A stretch of 64,000 nucleotides of DNA from Streptomyces roseofulvus (lineage in GTDB: Bacteria > Actinomycetota > Actinomycetes > Streptomycetales > Streptomycetaceae). The position numbers and the translations under genes are program-made. The stretch lies in contig NZ_BAAAWE010000001.1 of assembly GCF_039534915.1 (NCBI RefSeq), positions 6,572,001 through 6,636,000 of the forward strand, written 5' to 3'. The notes beneath the pieces are model-generated. The model was not told the DNA's origin, did no database searches, and saw nothing but the letters and a program-made list of their open reading frames with translations. This document shows, piece by piece, positions 55,459 to 62,904 of this stretch (positions are counted from its first letter, which is position 1; the number at the start of each line of letters is the position of its first letter).

Positions 55459-56796
55459 CTACTTCGGCTCGTACGCGGCCATCGCGGCCCGTACGGCGGG
55501 GGAGAACAGCTCGGGACCGAGCCCGTCCGAGTGCGCGAGGCCCTCCGGCGAAAGCCGCAGCAGCCCGTCCGGCGCCGACCCGTCCAGCCAGCCGTACCCG
55601 GCGAACCGCTCCAGCTCCGGACCGAAGTCCTCGTACGCCCCCGAGCCGAACCGCTTCTCGTACCCGGCGAGCTCCATCCCCTCTGCCTGGAGCAGCGACT
55701 GGAGGAGGTGGCGGCGGCGCGCCTCGCCCGCGTCCACCCACCGGCCCACCTCGGCCCGCGAGAAGTCGGCGGTCTCCGTGTAGGCGTCGATGATCGAGCG
55801 GATCTCCCGCATGTCCACCGCGTAGTCGAAGGAGTAGTGCAGCGCCGCGGTGTACGAACGGGCGCCGCAGCCCAGGCCGATCATGCCGTCCGTCTGGCAG
55901 GCGTAGTCGTCCGGCCCGGCCGGGCCCGCGTCCGCCCGCCGGAACATCCGCATCGACACCTGCTCGTAGCCGTGCGCCAGGAGGTGGTCGCGGCCCCGCC
56001 GGTAGAGCCGGAGCCGCCGCTCGTCCCACTCCCGGTCCGACTCGGCGGGGGCCGTGCGGCCCAGCCCGGTCAGCGGCCGCACGTACAGCGGGTACAGGTA
56101 CAGCTCCTCGGGCCGCCAGGCGAGCGCCGCGTCCAGCGAGTACCGCCAGGACTCGTCGGTCTGCCCGTCGATCCCGTAGATGAGGTCGATGTTGAGCACC
56201 GGCACCCCGGCGTCCCGGATCCGGCCGAGCGCCGCCTCCACGTCCGCGCGGCGCTGCGGCCGGACCGCCGCCCGCGCCTCGGCGTCCACGAAGCTCTGCA
56301 CGCCGATGCTGAGCCGGGTCGCGCCGCGCGCGGCGAGGACCGCGAGCCGGTCGGCGGTGGCGGTGGCCGGCGAGGTCTCCACGGAGAGCGGCACCGCCCG
56401 CAGGTCCGCCCCCATGCGGTGCTCGGCGATGTCGCAGAGCCGCTCCAGTTCGGCGGCGGTCAGGAAGGTGGGGGTGCCGCCGCCGAACGCCGCCGTCGCG
56501 AACCGCACCGGCGCCGCGTCGCCCAGCGCCTCCCGGACCGCCACGGCCTGCCGGTCGAGGGCGTCGAGATAGCGGGTCGTCAGCTCGTCCGGGGCGCCGA
56601 TCCGGGTGAAGAGGTTGCAGAAGCCGCAGCGGACCTCGCAGAAGGGTATGTGCGCGTAGAGCGAGAGGGCGTCCTTCGGCTCGTCCGCCCACAGCGCGGC
56701 CAGCTCCGGCCGCTCGGGCAGCGGCCGGTACGCCGTCTTGTGCGGGTAGGCGTACACGTACGAGCGGTACGGACGCGGGTGCGGGGCGCCGGTCAC
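55459..56796 (-). CDS. STM4012 family radical SAM protein (HemW-like)
   Basis: A 445-residue radical SAM protein similar to HemW/coproporphyrinogen III oxidase: IPFCEVRCGFCNLFTRIG (Cys53, 57, 60), FGGGTPTFLTAAELERL, LSVETSPATATADRLAVLAARGATRLSIGVQSF and NIDLIYGIDGQTDESW. It differs from HemW in genomic context and in the C-terminal region (TDGMIGLGCGARSYTAALHYSF...). Start GTG 56796 overlaps the STM4013 stop (GTGA). HemW-like proteins bind haem or act on porphyrin; here a role in the cassette's unknown product is more likely. Alternative: a haem chaperone. Confidence 0.88.
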   Translation of the reverse strand: MTGAPHPRPYRSYVYAYPHKTAYRPLPERPELAALWADEPKDALSLYAHIPFCEVRCGFCNLFTRIGAPDELTTRYLDALDRQAVAVREALGDAAPVRFATAAFGGGTPTFLTAAELERLCDIAEHRMGADLRAVPLSVETSPATATADRLAVLAARGATRLSIGVQSFVDAEARAAVRPQRRADVEAALGRIRDAGVPVLNIDLIYGIDGQTDESWRYSLDAALAWRPEELYLYPLYVRPLTGLGRTAPAESDREWDERRLRLYRRGRDHLLAHGYEQVSMRMFRRADAGPAGPDDYACQTDGMIGLGCGARSYTAALHYSFDYAVDMREIRSIIDAYTETADFSRAEVGRWVDAGEARRRHLLQSLLQAEGMELAGYEKRFGSGAYEDFGPELERFAGYGWLDGSAPDGLLRLSPEGLAHSDGLGPELFSPAVRAAMAAYEPK

Positions 56797-57629
56797 GCGG
56801 CGGCTCCTTCCCGGGGACCGGCCAGCGTGAACTGCGCGTACGGCACCGTCCACACCACCTCGTGGCCGAGCCGGTGACCCGTGAACCCGTCGTCGCCGTA
56901 GGCCGTGCCGTGGTCCGAGCAGACGATCGCGAAGCAGCGGCGGCGGGAGGACATCGCCGCGAACAGCCGCCCGACGTGCCGGTCCACGTACTCCAGCGCC
57001 GCCGCGTGGGTGGCGCGGGTGTCGCCGGCCTCGCGGCTCGCGCCCGGCGTGTGGAACCAGTTGGGCTGGTGCAGCGCCGCCACGTTCACGAAGAGGAAGA
57101 GCCGTCGGTCCGCCGGGAGCGCGGCCACCACTTCCTCCGCCCTGGTCACCTGCTCCTCGAACGAGGTCGGCGACGCCACCCCGAACGACGGCTCCCAGTG
57201 GCTCTCCTGGAACAGACCGGGCAGCACCGATCCGAGCGGCGGCCGCTTGTTGAAGAACCCGACGCCGCCCACGCACACCGTCCGGTAGCCCTCGGCGGCG
57301 AGCGCGGACACCAGGTCGGGGGAGTCGTACACGAAGGTGCCGTCCGCGGTGGTCTCGCTGCCCGCGAACCGGGCCGCGAAGAGCCGCGGGTGCGGGCCCG
57401 GCGCGGCCGGGGTCGGCAGGAAACCGGCGAAGATCGCCTGGTGGGAGGCGTAGGTGAAGCTGCCGGGGGCGTGCCGCCGCTCCCAGCGGCCGTCTGGGAG
57501 GTGGCGCGCGAGGTTCGGGATGCGGCCGGCGGCGGCCAGCTCCGCGGCCACGTCGTACCGGAGGGTGTCGAGGGTGACCAGGAGCAGGTCGTGGCTGCCG
57601 ACGACCTCGTTCATGTCGGGCTGGTTCAC
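56793..57629 (-). CDS. STM4013/SEN3800 family hydrolase (alkaline phosphatase superfamily)
   Basis: A 278-residue sulfatase/phosphodiesterase-fold protein without signal peptide. The N-terminal LLLVTLDTLRYDVAAELAAAGRIPNLARH gives the metal Asp and the nucleophile Thr position; the distal metal site is in CFAIVCSDHGTAYGDDGFTGHRLGHEVVWTVPY. The expected sulfatase Cys/Ser (formylglycine) motif is missing, so phosphodiester or phosphonate chemistry is likelier. GTG 57629 is preferred because it overlaps the STM4014 stop (GTGA); ATG 57614 is an alternative. Confidence 0.85.
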   Translation of the reverse strand: MNQPDMNEVVGSHDLLLVTLDTLRYDVAAELAAAGRIPNLARHLPDGRWERRHAPGSFTYASHQAIFAGFLPTPAAPGPHPRLFAARFAGSETTADGTFVYDSPDLVSALAAEGYRTVCVGGVGFFNKRPPLGSVLPGLFQESHWEPSFGVASPTSFEEQVTRAEEVVAALPADRRLFLFVNVAALHQPNWFHTPGASREAGDTRATHAAALEYVDRHVGRLFAAMSSRRRCFAIVCSDHGTAYGDDGFTGHRLGHEVVWTVPYAQFTLAGPREGAAA

Positions 57630-58771
57630 GGGGCGGTGCTCGTTCCTGTGGTGCTGGATGTCGGTGTCCCGGCGGCGCGCAGCAGGTCGGCGACCTGGGC
57701 ACCGTACGTGTCCAGGCCCTCCGCCCCGCTGCCGGGGAGGCCGGTGAGGCCGGGCAGGAGGTCCCCGAAGGCGTTGACCTCGCCGACCGCGAAGCGGCGC
57801 CAGCCGGCGCCCGGCAGCAGGTCCACCCCGACGCACCGGGTGCCGGGGAAGGCCGCCGCCGCCCGCTCGCAGACGGCGAGGGCGTCCTCCCAGCGCCCGC
57901 CGGCGGCGGCGATCGCCGCCCGGACGGCGGGCAGGTCGCCGCGGGCGCCGCCGAGGTGCAGATTGGTCAGCGGGGTGCGGCTGGTGCGGACCACCGCGTG
58001 GGTGGCCCGGCCGCCGGTCACCACCACCCGCAGGTCGGCGGCCCGGTCGCCCTGCATCGCCTTCGGCAGCCAGCGCTCCACGTGCAGCCCGTCCGGGGCG
58101 AGCGCGTCGACCAGGGCGCCGACCTCCCGCGCCCCCGTGTAGCGCCGCACCCGCAGGGAGTTGAAGAGCCGACCGGAGCCGTCCCGCTCGACCGAGGTGG
58201 TCGCCTGCACCCGGTCGCCGCCGGCCGTCTCCAGGGCGAGGACCCCGGAGGCCGAGGAGCCGTGGGCCGGCTTCACGAAGACCCGGCGCAGCCCGGCGGC
58301 GGCCATCAGCGCGACCAGGTCGTCCCAGCCGCGCACCGGCGCCCCGCCGGGACCCGAGGTCGGCGAGGCCGGCACCGGCACCCCGGCGGCGGCGAGCCGG
58401 CCGTGGGTGAGCCGCTTGTCGAAGAGGACCGCCGTCTCCGCCGGATCGTCCACCAGCACCGCGCCGGCCCGCCGGGCCTCGGTCGCGAGACCGGCGACGG
58501 CGGCGGTGAACCGCTCGTACCAGAGCCGGCCGCCCTCGACCCGGGCCGGGTCGTCGGTGTCGCGCAGCAGCCGGTCCACCTCGGGCACCTCCCCGGGCGA
58601 GTCGACGCGCACGGTCTCGCCCGCCGCGAAGCGGGCCCGGCCGCGCAGCACGTCGAGCCAGCCGACGGTCCGCGCCCCGGGCAGCCCGGCGGCGCGCAGC
58701 GCGTCCTGGAAGAACGCGACGCGCCGCCCCGCCGGGTCGCCGACGACGACGAGGCGCGGACCGGCGGTCAT
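57626..58771 (-). CDS. STM4014 family ATP-grasp protein
   Basis: A 381-residue protein of the STM4014 family. The ATP-grasp core has the Lys strand GLRRVFVKPAHGSSASGVLALET and the metal-binding C-terminal FPGTRCVGVDLLPGAGWRRFAVGEVNAFGDLLPGL, with Glu and Asn ligands. ATP-grasp enzymes make amide or ester bonds through acyl-phosphate intermediates; those near radical SAM genes often modify peptides. The N-terminal region (RLVVVGDPAGRRVAFFQDALRAAGL) is Rossmann-like. Its ATG overlaps the STM4015 stop (ATGA). Confidence 0.85.
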   Translation of the reverse strand: MTAGPRLVVVGDPAGRRVAFFQDALRAAGLPGARTVGWLDVLRGRARFAAGETVRVDSPGEVPEVDRLLRDTDDPARVEGGRLWYERFTAAVAGLATEARRAGAVLVDDPAETAVLFDKRLTHGRLAAAGVPVPASPTSGPGGAPVRGWDDLVALMAAAGLRRVFVKPAHGSSASGVLALETAGGDRVQATTSVERDGSGRLFNSLRVRRYTGAREVGALVDALAPDGLHVERWLPKAMQGDRAADLRVVVTGGRATHAVVRTSRTPLTNLHLGGARGDLPAVRAAIAAAGGRWEDALAVCERAAAAFPGTRCVGVDLLPGAGWRRFAVGEVNAFGDLLPGLTGLPGSGAEGLDTYGAQVADLLRAAGTPTSSTTGTSTAP

Positions 58772-59727
58772 TCGGCGACGGCGACGTAGCGCCAGACGTC
58801 CCCGTCGCCGTCGTCCTCCGGCTCCTGCGGGTCGTCCAGGACGACCCGCACCCCGTGCGGGGCGAGCGCGGCCGTCAGCCGCTCCCGCATCGCCTCGGAG
58901 AGGTAGTGGTGCGCCAGGTCCAGCTCCCGCAGATGGGTCAGCGGCTGGCCGTCGAGGAGCGCGGCCGCGCCCTCGTCGGTGAGCACGCCCATGCTGAGGT
59001 CGAGCCGGTCGAGGCGGGCGACGACCGGGGCGCTCGCCACGGCCGCGGCCACCTGGTCCTCGATGACGCTGTTGCACAGCCCCAGGCTGCGCAGGGCCGG
59101 GAACGCCTCGCCGGAGAGGAGCGGCGCCAGGTCGGCGGGGGAGGAGTCGCCGCCGTACTCGTCGGTGCCGAGCCACAGTTCGAGGCGCTCCAGGGCGGGC
59201 AGGTCGCTGCCGGCGATGCCCCGCACCACCTCGGCGCCGAGCCCGCCGGTCTCCACGACCAGGGTCTCCAGGCCGGCGTGGCGCACCGACGGGAAGGCGA
59301 GCCCGCTGCCGCCGCGCACCCCGAGCTCCCGCAGCGCCGGGTAGGCGGCGAGCAGCGGGGTCACGTCGGACTGGACGATCCACGAGATCTCGCAGTCCTC
59401 GACGGTCATGTCGCCGAGGAAGACCGCCTCCAGACCGGTCAGCCGGTCGTTCGCGGCGATGAGCGCGGTGACGATGGCGGCCGAGGACGTGTCGTAGGCG
59501 TCCTCCCAGCCGCCGACCACGATCGCGCGGACCCGGTGGGTGTCGACGGTCTTCAGGAAGTCCTCGAAGAGCCCGCCCCACTCCGGGTCGTCGCCGTCGC
59601 GGTACGTCGCGCCGGAGACCCGCCACGCCACGGCCGCCGCGTCGGGGAGGGCGTCGGCCGAGGCGGCGTCCGCGAAGTCGAGGACGGGGAGGCCGTGGAA
59701 CTCCTCCAGGTAGGCCCCAATGGTCAT
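58768..59727 (-). CDS. STM4015 family leucine-rich-repeat protein
   Basis: A 319-residue protein of the STM4015 family. After an N-terminal region (AYLEEFHGLPVLDFADAASADALPDAAAVAWRVS) it contains irregular leucine-rich repeats, e.g. LRELGVRGGSGLAFPSV, LERLELWLGTDEYGGD, LRSLGLCNSVIEDQVAAAV and LRELDLAHHYLSEAMRERL. LRR proteins bind other proteins, so this may be the scaffold, sensor or substrate of the cassette. First gene of the operon, ATG 59725-59727, after GGAG. No signal peptide. A 15-bp tandem repeat stands 22 bp upstream. Confidence 0.85.
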   Translation of the reverse strand: MTIGAYLEEFHGLPVLDFADAASADALPDAAAVAWRVSGATYRDGDDPEWGGLFEDFLKTVDTHRVRAIVVGGWEDAYDTSSAAIVTALIAANDRLTGLEAVFLGDMTVEDCEISWIVQSDVTPLLAAYPALRELGVRGGSGLAFPSVRHAGLETLVVETGGLGAEVVRGIAGSDLPALERLELWLGTDEYGGDSSPADLAPLLSGEAFPALRSLGLCNSVIEDQVAAAVASAPVVARLDRLDLSMGVLTDEGAAALLDGQPLTHLRELDLAHHYLSEAMRERLTAALAPHGVRVVLDDPQEPEDDGDGDVWRYVAVAE

Positions 59728-59748
59728 GACGGTGGCTCCAGACGACGG

Positions 59749-59778
59749 ACGGGTGTACGGACTACGGGCGTACGGACT
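59749..59778. repeat. 15-bp tandem repeat in the STM4015 upstream region
   Basis: ACGGGTGTACGGACT and ACGGGCGTACGGACT (59749-59763, 59764-59778) differ at one position. They sit between the STM4015 start and the likely promoter region and may be an operator or part of the 5' leader. Confidence 0.55.
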
Positions 59779-59841
59779 GACGCCAAGAGTTGTACCAAGC
59801 CGCACCGACAGCCGGGGGCGGCGGGGCCCGGACCCGACGCG

Positions 59842-59864
59842 TTGTCAGTGGCGGCCTCTAGCGT
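59842..59864 (+). promoter_or_regulatory. PafBC-type DNA-damage promoter
   Basis: TTGTCAGTG (59842-59850), eight bases, TAGCGT (59859-59864) fits the motif TTGTCRGTG-N8-TAnnnT at every specified position. In mycobacteria this RecA-independent damage promoter is activated by PafBC. It faces the two-gene unit at 59912 and 60276. Confidence 0.75.
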
Positions 59865-59911
59865 CGTTCTCGTGTTCGGGCAGCGGGTTCCGGACGGGAG
59901 AGGGGAGAGCC

Positions 59912-60238
59912 ATGTACCGGCAGGGGGACGTGCTGATCGTGCCCGTCGACGAGCGGGCCGTGCCCGCCCGGGCCAAGGGCGTGCGGGGCGAGCCGAGGGA
60001 CGGCCGGGGGCGGCTCGTGCTCGCCTTCGGCGAGGTCACCGGACACGCCCACGCGATACCGGGACCCGGCCGGCTGGTGCGGGAGCCGGGGCCGTACGGC
60101 CCGTTCCTGCTCGAACTGCCCGAGGGCGGGAGGCTGGTGCACGAGGAGCACGCGCCGATCGTGCTCCCGAAGGGCTGGTACCGGGTGGTGCGGCAGCGGG
60201 AGTACGTGCCCGGCGCGTACCGGATCGTGGCGGACTGA
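59912..60238 (+). CDS. Conserved hypothetical protein behind a damage-type promoter
   Basis: A 108-residue, mostly beta-stranded protein: MYRQGDVLIVPVDE, a basic loop RAKGVRGEPRDGRGRLVLAFGEVTGHAHAI, then EGGRLVHEEHAPIVLPKGWYRVVRQREYVPGAYRIVAD. The His residues (GHAHAI, VHEEHAPI) could bind a metal. No family recognised with confidence. ATG 59912 has a strong GGGGAG site. It is the first gene of a unit with DUF6745; the promoter predicts induction by DNA damage. No signal peptide or membrane segment. Confidence 0.75.
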   Translation: MYRQGDVLIVPVDERAVPARAKGVRGEPRDGRGRLVLAFGEVTGHAHAIPGPGRLVREPGPYGPFLLELPEGGRLVHEEHAPIVLPKGWYRVVRQREYVPGAYRIVAD

Positions 60239-60275
60239 GGACGAGGGAACGGAAGGCGACGTGGGGGACGGAACG

Positions 60276-61298
60276 ATGAACGACGGTGACGTGTACGAGA
60301 AGTGGCGGGCGGTCGCGGCCGCCACCGGGCCCGCCGACCGGACCGCCGTCGAGGACGGCATCCGGCTGGCCTACGCCGCCGCCGGGCTGCCCGCGCCGGA
60401 GCGGGTGGTCTGGGCGGACTCGCCGCTCGCCGGGGTCGAGCTGGTCGCGGGCCTCGCGGACCGCGGGCGCCCGGTGCGCGAGGAGGTGCGGACCCTGCCC
60501 TGGGCGGAAGAGCGGCGCCGGCTCCACGACGCGCTCGGCCCGGCCGGCTGGACGGCGCACTGGCAGGCCACCGGCGCCCGGCTCTGGGAACCGACGCGGG
60601 CGCTCGCGGAGCGGGTCAGAGCCGGGGTCCTGGACGTGCTCGGGGACCGGGAGGAGCCCGGCGCGCTCACCGAGCGCGCCGGCCGCGAGCTGCTGTACGA
60701 CGCGGTGCTCGGCCAGCACGACGCCGCCTGGCTCGCCGCCTTCGACGGCCACGGGACCCGGCTCGCCGGCCTCGCCGCCGTCGCCGCGCAGGCCGGCTGG
60801 TGGTGGCCGTACGAGAAGGTCGCCGTCGTCTGCGAGCGCCCGGTCGAGCTGCACCGGGACGAGGCCGGCCGGCTCGACCGCGGCGACGGCCCCGCCCTCG
60901 CCCACCGGGACGGCTTCGCCCTCCACGCCTGGCGCGGCATGCCGGTCACGCCCGGCTTCCTCGCCGGGCTCGCGGACCTCGACCCGGAGCGGATCCGCGC
61001 CGAGGAGAACGCCGAACTCCGCCGCGTGATGCTGGAGTTCTACGGATACGAGCGCTACCTGGCCGACTCCGGGGCCCGCCCCGAGGGGCACGACGAGACG
61101 GGCGCGCTCTGGCGGATCGAGCTGGCCGACGACGAGGACGTCGTCATGGTGGAGGTGGTCAACTCGACGCCCGAACCGGACGGCACCCACCGCACCTACT
61201 GGCTCCGGGTGCCGCCCACCACCAGGACCGCCCGCGAGGGCGTCGCCTGGACCTTCGGCCTCGGGGCGGAGGTGTACGAGCCGCTCGTCCAGACCTGA
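60276..61298 (+). CDS. DUF6745 domain protein
   Basis: A 340-residue protein matching the DUF6745 pattern: an N-terminal helical part (YEKWRAVAAATGPADRTAVEDGIRLAYAAAGLPAPERVVWADSP), GWWWPYEKVAVVCERPVELHRDEAGRLDRGDGPALAHRDGFALHAWRGMPVTPGF and a C-terminal WRIELADDEDVVMVEVVNSTPEPDGTHRTYWLRVPP strand region. The domain has no known function; in other genomes it accompanies leucine-rich-repeat proteins. GTG 60261 is an alternative start after GGAAGG. Second gene of the unit controlled by the damage promoter at 59842. Confidence 0.8.
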   Translation: MNDGDVYEKWRAVAAATGPADRTAVEDGIRLAYAAAGLPAPERVVWADSPLAGVELVAGLADRGRPVREEVRTLPWAEERRRLHDALGPAGWTAHWQATGARLWEPTRALAERVRAGVLDVLGDREEPGALTERAGRELLYDAVLGQHDAAWLAAFDGHGTRLAGLAAVAAQAGWWWPYEKVAVVCERPVELHRDEAGRLDRGDGPALAHRDGFALHAWRGMPVTPGFLAGLADLDPERIRAEENAELRRVMLEFYGYERYLADSGARPEGHDETGALWRIELADDEDVVMVEVVNSTPEPDGTHRTYWLRVPPTTRTAREGVAWTFGLGAEVYEPLVQT

Positions 61299-61429
61299 AC
61301 CGGCCGTCCGCTGGTACGGAGAGGTGAAGGGCGGCGCCGGTCAGGAGTGGCGCCCGGGAGGCGGCGGCACCGGGTGCTGGGATGTGCCCGCCGGAGCCCC
61401 CCGGCACCCACCCGTCGAAGGGACCGCCC

Positions 61430-62239
61430 GTGCCGCACCGCCCCGTGACCGCCCTCCCAGGCCGCCCCGTGACCGCCTTCCCGGACCGCCGAGCCCGCGC
61501 CGCCCGGCTGCTCGCCGCCGGCGCCGTCCTCGGCGGGCTCCTCCTGGGCGCGGCCGCGCCCGCCCTGGCCGCCGCGCCCGAGCGGTCCGCACCGCGCGCC
61601 GCCGCCCGGGCCGAGACCCCGGCGACGGTCACCGTCACGGGCAGCGGCAGCGCGTCCGCCGCCCCCGACCTGGCCCTCCTCTCCGTGGGCGTGGAGGTCA
61701 CCAAGGCGACGGCGAAGGAGGCTATGGCCGCGCAGACCGCCGCCGCCGAGGCGCTGCTCGCGGTCCTCCGCAAGGAGGGCATCGAGGACCGGGACATCCG
61801 CACCGACAGCCTCGCCCTCACCCCCGTCTACGCCCAGACGACCGGCGGCGAGTCCAAGGTGACCGGCTATCAGGCGAGCCAGACCTTCTCCGTGAAGGTC
61901 CGCGAGATCGACCGGACCGGCCAGGTCATCGGGGCCGTCAACGGCGCCACCGGGGACGCCGGCCGGGTGAACGGCGTCGTCTTCGACGTGGCCGACCCGA
62001 AGGAGCTGCGCGCCAAGGCCCGCGAGGCCGCCTACAAGGACGCGTACGAGAAGGCGTCCCAGCACGCCCGGCTGAGCGGCCACCGCCTCGGCCGGCTGGT
62101 CTCGCTCAGCGAGGGCGACTCGCTGCGGCCCGGCCACGGCGCGCTGCCGTCCATGCCGGCCGACGAGCCGAGCGTGCCGCTCGCCCCCGGCGAGATCCAG
62201 GAGCAGGTCACCGTCTCCGCGGTCTACGAACTGCTCTGA
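61430..62239 (+). CDS. Secreted SIMPL (DUF541) domain protein
   Basis: A 269-residue exported protein. A basic N-terminus (RRARAARLLAAGAVLGGLLLGAAAPALA) is a signal peptide, cleavage near residue 48. The SIMPL domain follows (TVTVTGSGSASAAPDLALLSVGVEVTKATAKEAMAAQTAAAEALLAVLRKEGIEDRDIRTDSLALTPVY to the end), with family-typical QASQTFSVKVREIDRTGQVI. SIMPL/BP26-like proteins form oligomeric rings outside the membrane and are linked to oxidative-stress tolerance. GTG 61430 after GAAGGGA is used; the C-terminus overlaps the convergent TetR gene by 16 bp. Confidence 0.9.
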   Translation: MPHRPVTALPGRPVTAFPDRRARAARLLAAGAVLGGLLLGAAAPALAAAPERSAPRAAARAETPATVTVTGSGSASAAPDLALLSVGVEVTKATAKEAMAAQTAAAEALLAVLRKEGIEDRDIRTDSLALTPVYAQTTGGESKVTGYQASQTFSVKVREIDRTGQVIGAVNGATGDAGRVNGVVFDVADPKELRAKAREAAYKDAYEKASQHARLSGHRLGRLVSLSEGDSLRPGHGALPSMPADEPSVPLAPGEIQEQVTVSAVYELL

Positions 62240-62844
62240 GACCCCGGCGGCGCCGGGAGGCCCAGTTCGCGGGCGAGCGCCTCGTCCGCCCACCGGAGCA
62301 TCGCCGACCGGGAGAGGCCGCCCGCGTAGACCGTCGTCTGGACGGCGAGGCCGTCCAGGTAGGCGGTCAGCCGCCAGGCGGCACCGGCCGGATCGGCGCA
62401 GGCGAACTCGCCGGCCGCGACGCCCTCCTCGATGACCGAGGTCAGCGCCGCCTTCCACTCCCGGTCGAGGGTGACCGCGACCCGGCGCAGCTCCGGGTCG
62501 CGCAGCCCGGCCGCCCACGCCTCGATCCACAGCCGCCACCCCTTGGCCTGCCCGGTCGGGGCGTACCAGCGGACGGCGGCGCGCAGCCGCCGCTCCGCCG
62601 TCGTGCGGCGGCCGAGGACCCGCCGCAGCCGGCCGAGGTCGCCCTCCGCCGCGTGTGCGAAGGCCGCGGCGACCAGCTGTTCCTTGGTGGAGAAGTGGTA
62701 GAGCACCAGCGCGTTGCTGACGCCGAGGGCGGCGGCCACGTCGGCGATCCGGACGGCGGCGGCGCCCCGGGCCTCGATCTGCTCGACGGCGGCCCGCAGC
62801 AGCTCCTCGCGCCGTTCGGCCACGCTCAACCGCACTCTCGCCAC
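62224..62844 (-). CDS. TetR/AcrR family transcriptional regulator
   Basis: A 206-residue regulator, GTG start at 62844. HTH: RREELLRAAVEQIEARGAAAVRIADVAAALGVSNALVLYHFSTKEQLVAAAF, residues about 10-60. The effector domain is TetR_C_13-like (EWKAALTSVIEEGVAAGEFACADPAGAAWRLTAYLDGLAVQTTVYAGGLS), as in BetI-type regulators. Its promoter (TAGGCT seven bases before the start) suggests leaderless, autoregulated expression. It diverges from nothing close; the Glu-dehydrogenase gene is upstream on the same strand, 60 bp away. Confidence 0.88.
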   Translation of the reverse strand: MARVRLSVAERREELLRAAVEQIEARGAAAVRIADVAAALGVSNALVLYHFSTKEQLVAAAFAHAAEGDLGRLRRVLGRRTTAERRLRAAVRWYAPTGQAKGWRLWIEAWAAGLRDPELRRVAVTLDREWKAALTSVIEEGVAAGEFACADPAGAAWRLTAYLDGLAVQTTVYAGGLSRSAMLRWADEALARELGLPAPPGSQSSS

Positions 62845-62851
62845 GCCGGGA

Positions 62852-62857
62852 AGCCTA
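62852..62857 (-). promoter_or_regulatory. -10 element for the leaderless TetR transcript
   Basis: On the minus strand TAGGCT ends seven bases before the GTG at 62844. A sixteen-to-eighteen-base spacer places no strong -35 upstream. Confidence 0.45.
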
Positions 62858-62904
62858 CACAGCACATGTCGGAGTCATGATCGACGCGAGGCGCCGGGGA
62901 CCGG

